Shown piece after piece: positions 15,933 through 28,623 of a stretch of 64,000 bases of DNA. Position numbers and translations under genes: made by a program. Positions within the stretch are counted from its first letter, which is position 1. Every line of letters starts with the position of its first letter. The stretch lies in contig NZ_FOXL01000003.1 of assembly GCF_900115705.1 (NCBI RefSeq), positions 310,001-374,000 of the forward strand. Reading direction: 5' to 3'. The notes under the pieces are model-generated. The model was given only the letters and a program-made list of their open reading frames with translations, did not search any database and was not told where the DNA came from. The DNA is from Frateuria terrea. Its GTDB lineage: Bacteria; Pseudomonadota; Gammaproteobacteria; Xanthomonadales; Rhodanobacteraceae.

Positions 15933-16451
15933 TCAGCGCGTTGCCGGCTGCGGCCCGGAGGAAATCGAGGTATGGCCGTGCTCGCAGCGGAAGGTGAAGA
16001 CATAGTCGAGGCTGAAGGGTTTGGCCTCGGTGTCCACCGGATGACTGTTGCCGTCGGCATCGGCCGCCCAGCGGGAAAGGGTCAGCGGCGTGTAGCGCCA
16101 ACTCCGCACGGCGCGACGCACGGCGTCGGCGAACGGCAGTTGCGCCGCTGGCGGGTTCATCCGCACGTCGCCGACGTTGCCCTGCGTGCCGACGATCACC
16201 CGCGCGGGCACTTCGACCAGCGAAGGGCAGCTGGATAGCATTGCGTCAGGATAGGCAGGTGGCTCGTGCGCCTCGAGCGTCGCGCCGGTGGCCACCTGGC
16301 CCATGGCCAGCTGGTAGTGCGCCATGCCGGTGTCGTCCGCGACGCGGTAGCTGGCCGAACCGACCCCGGGCCCGTTCGCCGGTTTGCGTGAGGTGTGGGC
16401 GCATCCGGCCAGCATCGTGGCGGTAGCCAGCAGCGTGATCGCACGTGTCAT
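15933..16451 (-). CDS. Putative lipoprotein with TonB C-terminal-like domain
   Basis: 172 residues. The ATG at 16451 follows a GGAG site and starts a lipoprotein signal (MTRAITLLATATMLAGCAH; lipobox LAGC, lipidated Cys at 17). The C-terminal half (PPAYPDAMLSSCPSLVEVPA, then IVGTQGNVGDVRM and VRRAVRSWRYTPLTL) has the layout of TonB C-terminal domains, in which a strand carrying a G-x-V-x-x-V/R pattern is followed by a helix and SWRY-P. There is no membrane-spanning proline-rich TonB region. Function unknown; it may be an envelope binding protein. Confidence 0.65.
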   Translation of the reverse strand: MTRAITLLATATMLAGCAHTSRKPANGPGVGSASYRVADDTGMAHYQLAMGQVATGATLEAHEPPAYPDAMLSSCPSLVEVPARVIVGTQGNVGDVRMNPPAAQLPFADAVRRAVRSWRYTPLTLSRWAADADGNSHPVDTEAKPFSLDYVFTFRCEHGHTSISSGPQPATR

Positions 16452-16613
16452 GGTCGCTCCTTCCTGGATGACGCAGGACAGCCTAACCGGGAGGGGGGAG
16501 GGCGACAAATTCGCGGCCTAGCTTCTCGTTCGTTCGGCTGAGGGCCCGGGCGCGAGGCCATGATCCGCGTGACGCTTGGCAAGCGTGATTCGATGAAAGG
16601 AAGCAAGGGCCTG

Positions 16614-16647
16614 GCAAAAAAAACGCCGGCGCGAGGGCCGGCGTTTT
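16614..16647 (-). terminator. Terminator of the atp operon
   Basis: On the minus strand, AAACGCCGGC, the loop CCTCGC and GCCGGCGTTT are followed by a continued T-run (eight T in all). It sits 20 bp beyond the atpC stop. Confidence 0.93.
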
Positions 16648-16666
16648 CATCGGGCTTGGCGGCCGG

Positions 16667-17095
16667 TCAGTGCTTGAGGTTCCTGCGCAGGCGCTCGAGC
16701 GCTTGCAGCTGGGTCAGCGCGGCGACGAGCTTGGCCTGCGCCTCGGCCACGTCGATGGCGTCGGAGCGGTTGGCCAGGGCGTCCTCGGCTTCCTTCTTGG
16801 CGGCCAGCGCGGCGGCCTCGTCGATCTCCTCGGAACGCACGGCCGTGTCGGCCAGCACGGTGACCGCGTGCGGCTGCACCTCCAGGATGCCGCCGCCGGT
16901 GATCGAGATGTCGACCTTCTCGCCGCCGGCCTCGGTCACGACGACCTTGCCCGGCTTGAGGCGGGTGATCAGCGGGGCGTGGCGGGGCGTGATGCCCAGC
17001 TCGCCCTGGTCGCCGGTGGCGACGACCATCGTGGCCTCGCCCGAGTAGATCGCGGCTTCGGCGCTGACGACTTCGACGCGGATGGTGGTTGCCAT
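16667..17095 (-). CDS. atpC: F1F0 ATP synthase epsilon subunit
   Basis: 142 residues; part of the F1 central stalk, able to inhibit ATP hydrolysis. The N-terminal beta sandwich ([53 protein letters not shown]) and the C-terminal two-helix region ([18 protein letters not shown]) are both present. It is the last gene of the atp operon, 53 bp after atpD, with a strong terminator just downstream. Confidence 0.96.
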   Translation of the reverse strand: MATTIRVEVVSAEAAIYSGEATMVVATGDQGELGITPRHAPLITRLKPGKVVVTEAGGEKVDISITGGGILEVQPHAVTVLADTAVRSEEIDEAAALAAKKEAEDALANRSDAIDVAEAQAKLVAALTQLQALERLRRNLKH

Positions 17096-17148
17096 GTGGA
17101 TGTCTCGTTCTGCTCAGGGGAAGGCGGGCCGTGCGGCCCGCCGTCGGA

Positions 17149-18627
<1,479 letters not shown>

Positions 18628-18660
18628 CTACGCGTCGCTAGATAGGCTGTGCTACCGCGG

Positions 18661-19578
18661 TTACACCGCGGCGGCACCTCCCACGATTTCGGAAATTTCC
18701 TGGGTGATCGCGGCCTGGCGCGCCTTGTTGTAGCTCAGGGTCAGCTCGGCGATGACCTTGTTGGCGTTGTCCGAGGCGCTCTTCATGGCGACCATGCGCG
18801 CGGCATGCTCGCTGGCGAGGTTCTCCAGCACGCCCTGGTACACCACCGACTCGACGTAGCGGCCGAGCACGTGCTCGAGCACCGCCGCGGCATCGGGCTC
18901 GTAGATGTAGTCCCAGTCGTGGGTCTGCTCCAGCGTGATGCCGGCGTAGGCGTTGTCACCCGAGGCCTGCTGCGCGGCCAGCTCGGCCGCGACCAGCGGC
19001 AGCGGCAGCAGCGCGTCGACCATCGGCTTCTGCGTCATGGTGTTGACGAAGTCGTTGTAGGCCAGGAACACGCGGTCCAGGCCATTGGCCGCATAGGCGT
19101 CCAGCACGACCTTGATCACGCCCACCAGCTGCTCCAGCTTCGGCCGCTCGCCCAAGTGGCTTACGCTGCCGACCAGGTTCACGCCCTTGATGCGGCGGAA
19201 GAACTGGATTGCCTTCTGGCCGATGGCGACGACGTCGACCTGCGCGCCCTTGTCCTGCCACTCGCGCACGGCCGGCAGGACGCGCCGGAACAGGTTGGAG
19301 TTCAGGCCGCCACACAGGCCGCGATCGGTGGAGATCACGATGAACGCCACGCGCGCCACGTTCTCGCGCTCGATCAGGAACGGATGCTTGAAGTCCGTGT
19401 GGGCCTGGGCCACGTGGGCGATCACCCGGCGCATCATCCGCGCATACGGACGCGAGGCCTTCATCAGGTCCTGCGCCTTGCGGATCTTCGAGGCCGAGAC
19501 CATCTCGAGCGCGCGCGTCACCTTGCGCATGTTCTGCGTGCTCTTGATCTTGGTTTTGATTTCGCGTCCGCTTGCCAT
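18661..19578 (-). CDS. atpG: F1F0 ATP synthase gamma subunit
   Basis: 305 residues, a little longer than E. coli (287). It is the rotor shaft of F1. Conserved termini are clear: [20 protein letters not shown] with KVSASK-type continuation at the start and [20 protein letters not shown] at the end, which form the coiled coil. The middle has [13 protein letters not shown]. The extra length lies around residues 195-225 ([20 protein letters not shown]), a loop-like insertion before WDYIYEPD. Confidence 0.97.
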   Translation of the reverse strand: MASGREIKTKIKSTQNMRKVTRALEMVSASKIRKAQDLMKASRPYARMMRRVIAHVAQAHTDFKHPFLIERENVARVAFIVISTDRGLCGGLNSNLFRRVLPAVREWQDKGAQVDVVAIGQKAIQFFRRIKGVNLVGSVSHLGERPKLEQLVGVIKVVLDAYAANGLDRVFLAYNDFVNTMTQKPMVDALLPLPLVAAELAAQQASGDNAYAGITLEQTHDWDYIYEPDAAAVLEHVLGRYVESVVYQGVLENLASEHAARMVAMKSASDNANKVIAELTLSYNKARQAAITQEISEIVGGAAAV

Positions 19579-19664
19579 CTGTCTGCTCTTGGGTTCGACC
19601 TGCGTGGGGCGGGCTCAAAGCCGGCCGTCATCGTGCTCGGCGAGCCCGAAGGCCCGCCGGGGGT

Positions 19665-21215
<1,551 letters not shown>

Positions 21216-21347
21216 GGTCGCTTTCCTGAATTTGGGAATGCTTTTTCAAGAGTCCGACCACGTTGGCCGGTTTTGCTCTTCGATGCTTTTTCCGGAACCA
21301 GCCACGGATGGCCCTTTCCATTTCGCGGCGCGGACGCCGCGCTCAGA

Positions 21348-21881
21348 TCAACTTGCCAAGACGCTGGCGAGGCGTTGCAGGCGGCCGCGCGCGGAGCCGT
21401 CGATCACTTCGTTGCCGGTGTCGATCACCACGCCGCCGAGCAGTGCCGGGTCGACCTTGGCCTCGAGCTCGATCTCGCGCTTGAAGCGGCGCTTGAGCGA
21501 CGCCTTCAGCTGCTCGGCCTGGGCGGCGTCCAGCGCCATTGCGCTGGTGACCTTGACCTTCAGCTGCGAACCCGCTTCGCGCTTGTGTTCCTCGTACAGC
21601 TCGGCCACTTCCGGCAGCAGCGCCAGGCGGCGCTGTTCGGCCAGCGTCTGCAGGAATTGCGCAAACGCGGTGTCCGCACCCATGCCCTGCGGCAGGTGCA
21701 ATGCCACCAGCTGCGCCGGCTGCACGCGCGGGTCGCCGACCAGGACGGTCACACGCGGGTCCCTCGCTACCGAAGCGGCGAAGGCGAACGCCTGCGACCA
21801 TTCGCCGAGCGTGCCGGCCTCGTGCGCCAACTCGAAAGCGGCGCGCGCGTACGGACGGGCGAGGGTGATTGCCTGGGCCAT
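21348..21881 (-). CDS. atpH: F1F0 ATP synthase delta subunit
   Basis: 177 residues; part of the peripheral stalk joining F1 to subunit b. The N-terminal helical domain (TLARPYARAAFELAHEAG) and the C-terminal KVTSAMALDAAQAEQLKASL region with IDTGNEVIDGSARGRLQRL follow the family pattern. It starts 2 bp after atpF. Confidence 0.95.
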   Translation of the reverse strand: MAQAITLARPYARAAFELAHEAGTLGEWSQAFAFAASVARDPRVTVLVGDPRVQPAQLVALHLPQGMGADTAFAQFLQTLAEQRRLALLPEVAELYEEHKREAGSQLKVKVTSAMALDAAQAEQLKASLKRRFKREIELEAKVDPALLGGVVIDTGNEVIDGSARGRLQRLASVLAS

Positions 21882-21883
21882 GG

Positions 21884-22354
21884 TCAGATTTCCGTGGCGA
21901 GCTGATCGAGCAACGCCTTGTGCGCGGCCGGATCGATCTCGCGCTGCACGATCTTGGTGGCGCCCTGCACGGCGAGCGCACCGACCTTCTCGCGCAGCTC
22001 CTCGCGGGCGCGCTGCGCCATCGAGGCGATGTCGTCCTGGGCGCTGGCCTTGAGGCGGTTGATTTCCGCGATGGCGTCGCCGCGTGCCTTGTCCAGGATC
22101 TGGTTGGCCTGCTGCTGGGCGCGGTCGATGATTTCCGCCGCCTGCTGGCGCGCCACCTTGATCTCGGCAGCCACCTTGCTGTCGGCATCGCGCAGCTCGG
22201 CGCGTGCGCGCTCGGCGGCGTCGAGGCCTTCGGCGATCTTGAGCTGGCGCTCTTCGATGGCCTTGTTGATGTGCGGCCAGATGAACTGGACGGAGAACCA
22301 GATCAGGATGGCGAAAGACAGCATTTCGCCGATCAAGGTCGCGTTGATATCCAT
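21884..22354 (-). CDS. atpF: F1F0 ATP synthase b subunit
   Basis: 156 residues. One N-terminal membrane helix ([20 protein letters not shown]) is followed by a long charged helix (about residues 30-145) rich in Ala, Arg and Glu, as expected for the peripheral stalk dimer. It is flanked by atpE and atpH in the usual order. Confidence 0.96.
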   Translation of the reverse strand: MDINATLIGEMLSFAILIWFSVQFIWPHINKAIEERQLKIAEGLDAAERARAELRDADSKVAAEIKVARQQAAEIIDRAQQQANQILDKARGDAIAEINRLKASAQDDIASMAQRAREELREKVGALAVQGATKIVQREIDPAAHKALLDQLATEI

Positions 22355-22455
22355 CGCTGCGTTACCTGCAAATGCGGGGTGGTACGGACACGGGTGCTAG
22401 AGCGCCCTTGCCAGGATGAGGCGCGCCGCGACCGCGGCGCGCCTGGAGCGCAGAC

Positions 22456-22797
<342 letters not shown>

Positions 22798-22813
22798 TCA
22801 GCCCGGTGCGCGA

Positions 22814-23620
<807 letters not shown>

Positions 23621-24010
23621 TCAACCCTTGAATCGAAACGCCAGCAGATGAACCGCGTAAGCAGCCGCCAGCCCCGTGATGGCGGCCAGCGGCGGCAGTT
23701 TCAGTTTGATCAGGATCACGCCCATCCCTCCGATGACCGCGATCCACTTGAGGATCATGCCCACCAGCAGCCGACCCAACGCCACGCCAGCCCCGTGCAT
23801 CCCGGCGAAGGCCCGCGCGCCAAGCAGCGCGTTGCCCAGCGCCACCACGAGGGCGCCTGCAAGGGCCGCCAAAGCTTCGCGGCGCCCCTGCATCAGGAAG
23901 ACGAGGCCGACCAGCGCGGCCACCACAACCTGCGACATCACGATGCGCAAGGCCAGGCGGCGACCGGAGGCAAGACTGTTGAGCACGTGTGTTCCCGCGC
24001 GGCTTCGCAC
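23621..24010 (-). CDS. atpI: ATP synthase I-like protein, first gene of the atp operon
   Basis: Up to 129 residues with about four membrane segments (LALRIVMSQVVVAALVGLVFLM, ALAALAGALVVALGNALLGA, and two more). Proteins of this kind help c-ring assembly or Mg2+ supply. The start is uncertain: GTG at 24010 gives the full length, while GTG at 23986 would begin VLNSLASG and lose 8 residues; neither has a clean Shine-Dalgarno site. It precedes atpB by 3 bp. Confidence 0.85.
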   Translation of the reverse strand: MRSRAGTHVLNSLASGRRLALRIVMSQVVVAALVGLVFLMQGRREALAALAGALVVALGNALLGARAFAGMHGAGVALGRLLVGMILKWIAVIGGMGVILIKLKLPPLAAITGLAAAYAVHLLAFRFKG

Positions 24011-24054
24011 CAGGCGTCACCCTTGCAGCTGCGGGCCACGATCCAATCCGCAAA

Positions 24055-24084
24055 AGTATATCAGCCGGGCTTTTGCACGGACAA
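24055..24084 (-). promoter_or_regulatory. Sigma-70 promoter of the atp operon
   Basis: Reading the minus strand: a -35-like TTGTCC (24084-24079), an 18-bp spacer, then a -10 TATACT (24060-24055) with TGA directly before it, an extended -10. It lies about 45 bp upstream of the first possible atpI start. The match is good for a GC-rich genome. Confidence 0.7.
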
Positions 24085-24164
24085 GCCGCACGGGCTGCGA
24101 CATCTTGTCGTGCGGGCGCTCGCGTTCACTTTCCGCTGCTCGCAACTTCTTGCAGATGCGCACA

Positions 24165-24194
24165 CAAAAAAGGGCCGGACGGAGAGTCCGGCCC
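24165..24194 (-). terminator. Terminator of the phasin gene
   Basis: Minus-strand stem GGGCCGGAC / GTCCGGCCC with the loop TCTCC, followed by a run of six T. It ends the phasin transcript 47 bp after its stop and insulates the atp promoter. Confidence 0.92.
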
Positions 24195-24240
24195 AGGAGC
24201 GCGTCCCGGCGGGGAGGGGATGGGGACGCGGGCAGAAAGC

Positions 24241-24612
24241 TTATTTGGCAGCCTTGCGACCGCTCGCGGCGACCGCGTCGTTGGCGGCCTGCTGCGGCTG
24301 TACCAAGGCACCGAGCGATTCGGCAGTCTGCTTGCCGACGGCGACCAGGCCCTGGGTCAAGACCACCGTCTGTTCGGCCTGCGAACGGCCGAGCGCTACG
24401 CTCTTGTCCCACAGGCCACGCAGTGCGTCGGCGTCACGCGCCTCGCCCGCGGCGAGCAGGAAATCAGTGGTCGAACGAGACTGCTGCTCCAGCGCGCCCA
24501 GCTGCAGGCCGGCGGCCTGCTCCAGACCCTTGAGCACCAGCGCCTGGGCCTTGAAAGCGTTGTCGGCGAACTGACGGGCGTAAGCGAACACCTGGAAATC
24601 GAAGTTGGTCAT
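24241..24612 (-). CDS. Phasin-family protein
   Basis: 123 residues, predicted all-helical and Ala/Gln-rich (FDFQVFAYARQFADNAFKAQ, then LVLKGLEQAAGLQLGALEQQ and GRSQAEQTVVLTQGLVAVGK). This is the phasin_2-type amphipathic pattern of proteins that coat polyhydroxyalkanoate granules. The C terminus ends in a basic GRKAAK tail. There is no PHA synthase in the window. It is a single-gene unit with its own terminator and a strong AGGGACAAGCC leader before ATG. Confidence 0.82.
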   Translation of the reverse strand: MTNFDFQVFAYARQFADNAFKAQALVLKGLEQAAGLQLGALEQQSRSTTDFLLAAGEARDADALRGLWDKSVALGRSQAEQTVVLTQGLVAVGKQTAESLGALVQPQQAANDAVAASGRKAAK

Positions 24613-24664
24613 GGCTTGTCCCTCGCGGGAGGTCTTTGGAGTGGAACAAGCCTAACAGGTTGTT

Positions 24665-24677
24665 TTGTGCACTGCAA
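24665..24677. promoter_or_regulatory. TGCA-repeat site upstream of the phasin gene (possible PhaR-type site)
   Basis: TTGTGCACTGCAA contains two TGCA units one base apart, about 53 bp upstream of the phasin start. PhaR repressors of other proteobacteria bind TGCA-rich sequences in phasin promoters. No phaR gene is in the window, so this is only a candidate. Confidence 0.35.
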
Positions 24678-24731
24678 CATGCGATCAATGCCTAGCCTTG
24701 CCTCACGAAGAGAAGCCGGTTTTGCAGTGCG

Positions 24732-25094
24732 TCAGAAGCTCGTCCGGCTGCAGCTTGCCGCCGAGGTACAGGTTTCGTGCACTACGACCCGGTCCAGGCC
24801 CGGCAAACGCGGTTCCAGCCGGCGAAAGATCCAGCGCGCCAGCATCTCGCTGGTCGGGTTGTCCAGCCCTTCGATATCGTTGAGATAGTGATGGTCCAGC
24901 TGCTCGAACAGCGGCGCGAAAGCCGTCTTGATGTCGGCAAAATCCATTACCCAGCCGAGCGCGGGATCGGGCTCACCCTCGACATGGACCTCGACACGAA
25001 ACGAATGCCCGTGCAGTCGCGCGCACTTGTGCCCGGCCGGCACGTTCGGCAGCCGGTGAGCGGCCTCGATCTGGAACACTTTATGGATGTGCAT
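24732..25094 (-). CDS. queD: 6-carboxy-5,6,7,8-tetrahydropterin synthase
   Basis: 120 residues. QueD converts 7,8-dihydroneopterin triphosphate to 6-carboxytetrahydropterin in queuosine and 7-deazaguanine synthesis. Zinc ligands H13, H28 and H30 (CARLHGH, with C24 as catalytic Cys) and the later LDHHYLND, NPTSEMLARWIF and VVHETCTS blocks are present. The ATG at 25094 begins MHIHKVFQIEAAHRL; residues upstream in the open frame are not family-like. Confidence 0.92.
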   Translation of the reverse strand: MHIHKVFQIEAAHRLPNVPAGHKCARLHGHSFRVEVHVEGEPDPALGWVMDFADIKTAFAPLFEQLDHHYLNDIEGLDNPTSEMLARWIFRRLEPRLPGLDRVVVHETCTSAASCSRTSF

Positions 25095-25176
25095 GGGGCA
25101 TTGTAACGACGCCCGTGGCCAGCCTGGGCAACGACAGCGAGGGGAAGCAGCGGAAGGCACGGCGCCCGCGGGCGCG

Positions 25177-25253
25177 TGGTGGCTATGGGTGGACTCGAAC
25201 CACCGACCCCAGCATTATGAGTGCTGTGCTCTAACCGGCTGAGCTACATAGCC
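25177..25253 (-). tRNA. tRNA-Met (elongator), anticodon CAT
   Basis: A 77-nt cloverleaf on the minus strand: acceptor GGCTATG/CATAGCC, D arm GCTC...GAGC, anticodon stem CAGCA/TGCTG with loop CTCATAA (anticodon CAT), variable loop GGGTC, T arm GGTGG TTCGAGT CCACC, and an encoded CCA. Overall similarity to E. coli elongator tRNA-Met (GGCTACGTAGCTCAG start) supports Met over the lysidine-type tRNA-Ile. Confidence 0.95.
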
Positions 25254-25511
25254 TTGGGGCGTCGCCAGCGCAAGGCGCCAACGGAGCCCGGCAGTGTAAT
25301 CGGGGGAATGGGTCGGTTCAAGCCTCGACGCGGTGCAATCGGCCACTTTGCAGGAAAGACCCAGTCCGGCGTGCTTTCGGGATTCGAAATGCGCCGCGCC
25401 GGCAAAAACCTCGCGTCCAGGTACCCACCAGGCGCACTTCGCTTTTCGTTGCCGTGCGCGCTATGGTTGAATCCGAGCCCTAGCCATGCGGCGCGGGCTT
25501 GAGGAGGCGAC

Positions 25512-26057
25512 ATGATCGACGCGGATGGCTATCGCCCCAACGTAGGCATCGTGCTGCTCAACGGCGATGGCCGGCTGTTCTGGGCCCGCCGCGTCAGCCA
25601 CGATGGCTGGCAGTTCCCGCAGGGTGGCATGCGCAGCGACGAGACGCCGCTCGAAGCGATGTACCGCGAACTGGCCGAGGAAACCGGCCTGGCGCCCGAG
25701 CACGTGGAGGTCATCGCCAACACCCGCGGCTGGCTGCGCTACCGCCTCCCCAACCGCTACGTGCGCCACCACCAGCGACCCACCTGTATCGGCCAGAAGC
25801 AGGTGTGGTTTCTGCTGCGCCTGGTCGGCGGCGAGGACGTACTCAAGCTGGATGCCTGCGACAAACCGGAGTTCGACATCTGGCGCTGGGTGGATTTCTG
25901 GTACCCGACGGTGCACGTGGTCAACTTCAAGCGCCAGGTTTACGAGCGGGCGCTGCGCCATTTCGCGCCGCTGGTGGAGGAGCTGCTCAGCGTCAAGCTG
26001 GGCTCGCTCCCGCGAGCTGAGGAAGGCGCACAGCCGGGCGACCGCGCCGTCGCCTGA
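25512..26057 (+). CDS. rppH: RNA pyrophosphohydrolase
   Basis: 181 residues. RppH removes pyrophosphate from the 5' triphosphate end of mRNA, starting RNase E-dependent decay. The Nudix box [20 protein letters not shown] begins at residue 38, after the family N terminus [13 protein letters not shown] and [20 protein letters not shown] and [12 protein letters not shown] follow as in other RppH proteins. The ATG has a strong GAGGAGGCGAC leader. The 258 bp upstream to the tRNA hold no gene that I can recognise. Confidence 0.95.
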   Translation: MIDADGYRPNVGIVLLNGDGRLFWARRVSHDGWQFPQGGMRSDETPLEAMYRELAEETGLAPEHVEVIANTRGWLRYRLPNRYVRHHQRPTCIGQKQVWFLLRLVGGEDVLKLDACDKPEFDIWRWVDFWYPTVHVVNFKRQVYERALRHFAPLVEELLSVKLGSLPRAEEGAQPGDRAVA

Positions 26058-26077
26058 ATCCGGGCCGCGGAAGTCAT

Positions 26078-26106
26078 TTGACAATCATTCGCATTCGCGT
26101 TGGAAT
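26078..26106 (+). promoter_or_regulatory. bfd promoter with overlapping Fur-box-like sequence
   Basis: A consensus -35 TTGACA (26078-26083) and a -10-like TGGAAT (26101-26106) are spaced by 17 bp. TGACAATCATTCGCA (26079-26093) matches 12 of 15 positions of the Fur core TGATAATCATTATCA, so Fur would occlude the promoter when iron is replete. The expected start point falls at or within a base or two of the bfd ATG at 26114. Confidence 0.65.
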
Positions 26107-26113
26107 GCGCGGC

Positions 26114-26311
26114 ATGTACATTTGCCTCTGCAACGCCGTGACTGACGGCGATATCCGACGCGCCGTCGCGGGCGGCGTGCGTACGTTCGCCGAACTGCAG
26201 GCGCGCACCGGTTGTTCGGACTGCTGTGGCTGCTGCGAGCCCGAAGCACGCGCCACCCTGGACGCCGCGCTGGCCCCTGTGGCGTTTCCGCTGCCGTTGG
26301 TCACTGCGTAA
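26114..26311 (+). CDS. bfd: Bacterioferritin-associated ferredoxin
   Basis: 65 residues. Bfd carries a [2Fe-2S] cluster and reduces the bacterioferritin core to release iron. The start MYICLCNAVTDGDIRRAV matches the family (C4, C6), and the second Cys pair lies in CSDCCGCC (34-41), which has one more Cys than needed. The ATG at 26114 is chosen by homology; no Shine-Dalgarno sequence precedes it. The bacterioferritin gene follows 99 bp downstream. Confidence 0.93.
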   Translation: MYICLCNAVTDGDIRRAVAGGVRTFAELQARTGCSDCCGCCEPEARATLDAALAPVAFPLPLVTA

Positions 26312-26410
26312 CCAGACCGGTTCAGGCCATCCAAAACGCAACCATTCGCGTTACTCCCCACGGGGGACCAGGCCGTATAGTCCCCGGTCGGCCCCGCACC
26401 GGAGACTTCC

Positions 26411-26881
<471 letters not shown>

Positions 26882-27003
26882 AGTGAAGGCCCGGACCTGA
26901 TCCGGCCCCTGTAATTTTCAACCGGGCAAAGCGTGCGACCGTTCCTTGACGCTCTCGTCACGCTGCAGCTATACCGGTCACCCCAGCAGTCCTGGATCTC
27001 CAC

Positions 27004-27750
27004 ATGGCTTCACGCCCGCCCCCGCGCTTCGTCGTGCGCCCGCACGATGAGGCCAGCCTGCGCCGCCGCCGCCGCCGGCTGTGGCTGGGCGCGGCGTGGC
27101 TGGCCAGCATGCTGTTGACCGCAATCGTGGTCGGTACGCTGGCCTGGCGCACCACGCCAGCGGCGATCGACCACCGCGAAGCCCGGCAACTGGCAGCGCA
27201 GAACGAGCAGCTCAAACAGCAGATCGCCAACCTGAAGCGCGCGCAGCAGGTCACTGAGATCGCCACCAAATCATTGCGCGGCACGCTCACCGAGCGCGAC
27301 GAGGAGATCAACGGCCTGCGTGCCGACCTCGGCTTCTATTCGCGCCTGGTCGGTGGCAACGCGCAGCGCGAGGGACTCAAGGTGCAGGAAGTGCAGTTGC
27401 GCCCGGTGAGCGGCTCGCACGCCTGGAATCTGGCGCTCAGCCTGACCCAGAACGCCAAGCGGGGCAGCGACGTCAACGGTACGGTCACGATCAGCGTGGA
27501 AGGCGTGCGCGGGGACAAGGTGGTCGCGCTGGACTGGCCGGCGCTGGGCGATGCCGCACAGAAGGATGGCCTGCCGTTCCGTTTCCGCTATTTCCAGCAG
27601 TTGCACGCCACGTTCATGCTGCCTGCCGACTTCAAGCCGACGCGGCTGCGTATCCACGTCAAACCCGAGGGAGACGAGGCCGTCGACCGCGCCGTGGCGT
27701 GGAACGACGCGCTGTCGGGCAACCTCACCACGATCGAAGGGGGAAACTGA
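27004..27750 (+). CDS. DUF6776-family membrane-anchored coiled-coil protein
   Basis: 248 residues. A short basic cytoplasmic N terminus (RRRRRRLW) and one membrane helix (LGAAWLASMLLTAIVVGTLAW) lead to a periplasmic coiled coil (~60-105, HREARQLAAQNEQLKQQIAN) and a C-terminal beta-rich domain. This pattern occurs next to bactofilin genes in Xanthomonadales and related bacteria. Given the 2-bp gap to the bactofilin gene, a link to cell shape or to cell-wall attachment of a bactofilin scaffold is plausible but unproven. Confidence 0.75.
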   Translation: MASRPPPRFVVRPHDEASLRRRRRRLWLGAAWLASMLLTAIVVGTLAWRTTPAAIDHREARQLAAQNEQLKQQIANLKRAQQVTEIATKSLRGTLTERDEEINGLRADLGFYSRLVGGNAQREGLKVQEVQLRPVSGSHAWNLALSLTQNAKRGSDVNGTVTISVEGVRGDKVVALDWPALGDAAQKDGLPFRFRYFQQLHATFMLPADFKPTRLRIHVKPEGDEAVDRAVAWNDALSGNLTTIEGGN

Positions 27751-27752
27751 CC

Positions 27753-28187
27753 ATGTTCAACCGTCGCCGCACCGACCGCGCCAGCGGCAGCAACGACACC
27801 AGCCTAATCGCCCGCGGCACGGTGATCCGTGGCGACCTGCGCTTCAGCGGTGCGCTGCATCTGGACGGCCGCATCGAGGGCACCGTGCTGGCCGAAGGCG
27901 AGGATGCGGTGTTTACCCTGAGCGAGCATGGGCAGGTACGGGGCGACATCCATGTGCCGCACGTCATCGTCAATGGCACCGTTGAAGGCGACATCCACGC
28001 CGGCGAGCGACTGGAGCTGGCACCTCTGGCGCGCATCATCGGCGACGTGCATTACCGCACGCTGGAGATGGCCGGCGGCGCGCAGGTCAACGGCCGCATG
28101 AGCCACCGCGTGGAATCAGTCGCGCGCGAACTGCCTGCGCCCGTTGCCGCCGAGCAAACCGAACTGGATCAGGCCGTACCGGCCTGA
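27753..28187 (+). CDS. Bactofilin (polymer-forming cytoskeletal protein)
   Basis: 144 residues. The central ~90 residues form the bactofilin beta helix (SLIARGTVIRGDLRFSGALH, GRIEGTVLAE, HVIVNGTVEGDIHAGERLEL). Bactofilins self-assemble without nucleotide into membrane-associated filaments used in cell shape, stalk growth or polar positioning. The start at 27753 is chosen because it gives a normal bactofilin N terminus (MFNRRRT) and lies 2 bp after the DUF6776 stop with GGGGGAAACTG upstream. Confidence 0.93.
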   Translation: MFNRRRTDRASGSNDTSLIARGTVIRGDLRFSGALHLDGRIEGTVLAEGEDAVFTLSEHGQVRGDIHVPHVIVNGTVEGDIHAGERLELAPLARIIGDVHYRTLEMAGGAQVNGRMSHRVESVARELPAPVAAEQTELDQAVPA

Positions 28188-28247
28188 CTGCGGCGCCCGA
28201 CAGGCGCTATCCTTGAGATCGCGCCTCCGCAACCGCACATCCGCCAC

Positions 28248-28616
28248 ATGGAAACCGTCCTTTCGATCCCCGACTACCGCCAGGCCGGCGCCCCGCTGGT
28301 CTTCACCGAGGCCGCCGCGCGCAAGGTGCACGAGTTGATCGTCGAGGAGGGCAACCCGGCGCTGAAGCTGCGCGTCTACATTTCCGGCGGTGGCTGCTCG
28401 GGGTTCCAGTACGGCTTCACCTTCGACGAGGCACAGGCCGAGGACGACTTCGCGCTCGATCGCGAAGGTGTCACGTTGCTGGTCGACCCGCTCTCGCTGC
28501 AGTACCTCACCGGCGCGGAAATCGACTACGCCGAGAGCCTGTCCGGCGCGCAGTTCGTGATCCGCAATCCGAATGCCAAGACCACCTGCGGCTGCGGCTC
28601 TTCGTTCTCCACCTGA
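28248..28616 (+). CDS. erpA: Iron-sulfur cluster insertion protein
   Basis: 122-residue A-type carrier that delivers Fe-S clusters to apoproteins, including isoprenoid synthesis enzymes. The three cluster-binding cysteines are present: C50 ([10 protein letters not shown]) and C114 and C116 (TTCGCGSSF). The C-terminal CGCGSSF signature is of ErpA type. It starts 60 bp after the bactofilin gene. Confidence 0.96.
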   Translation: METVLSIPDYRQAGAPLVFTEAAARKVHELIVEEGNPALKLRVYISGGGCSGFQYGFTFDEAQAEDDFALDREGVTLLVDPLSLQYLTGAEIDYAESLSGAQFVIRNPNAKTTCGCGSSFST

Positions 28617-28623
28617 GCCGCCG

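Noticed and set aside
24732-24800. A frameshift at the C terminus of queD
   Set aside because: The end (HETCTSAASCSRTSF) looked odd at first, but the length of 120 residues and the ETCTS motif fit the family, so no frameshift is needed.
25177-25253. Reading the minus-strand CAT tRNA as initiator tRNA or tRNA-Ile2
   Set aside because: An initiator tRNA would show the mismatched first acceptor pair and three GC pairs next to the anticodon loop; here G1-C72 pairs and the stem is CAGCA/TGCTG. The body matches elongator Met.
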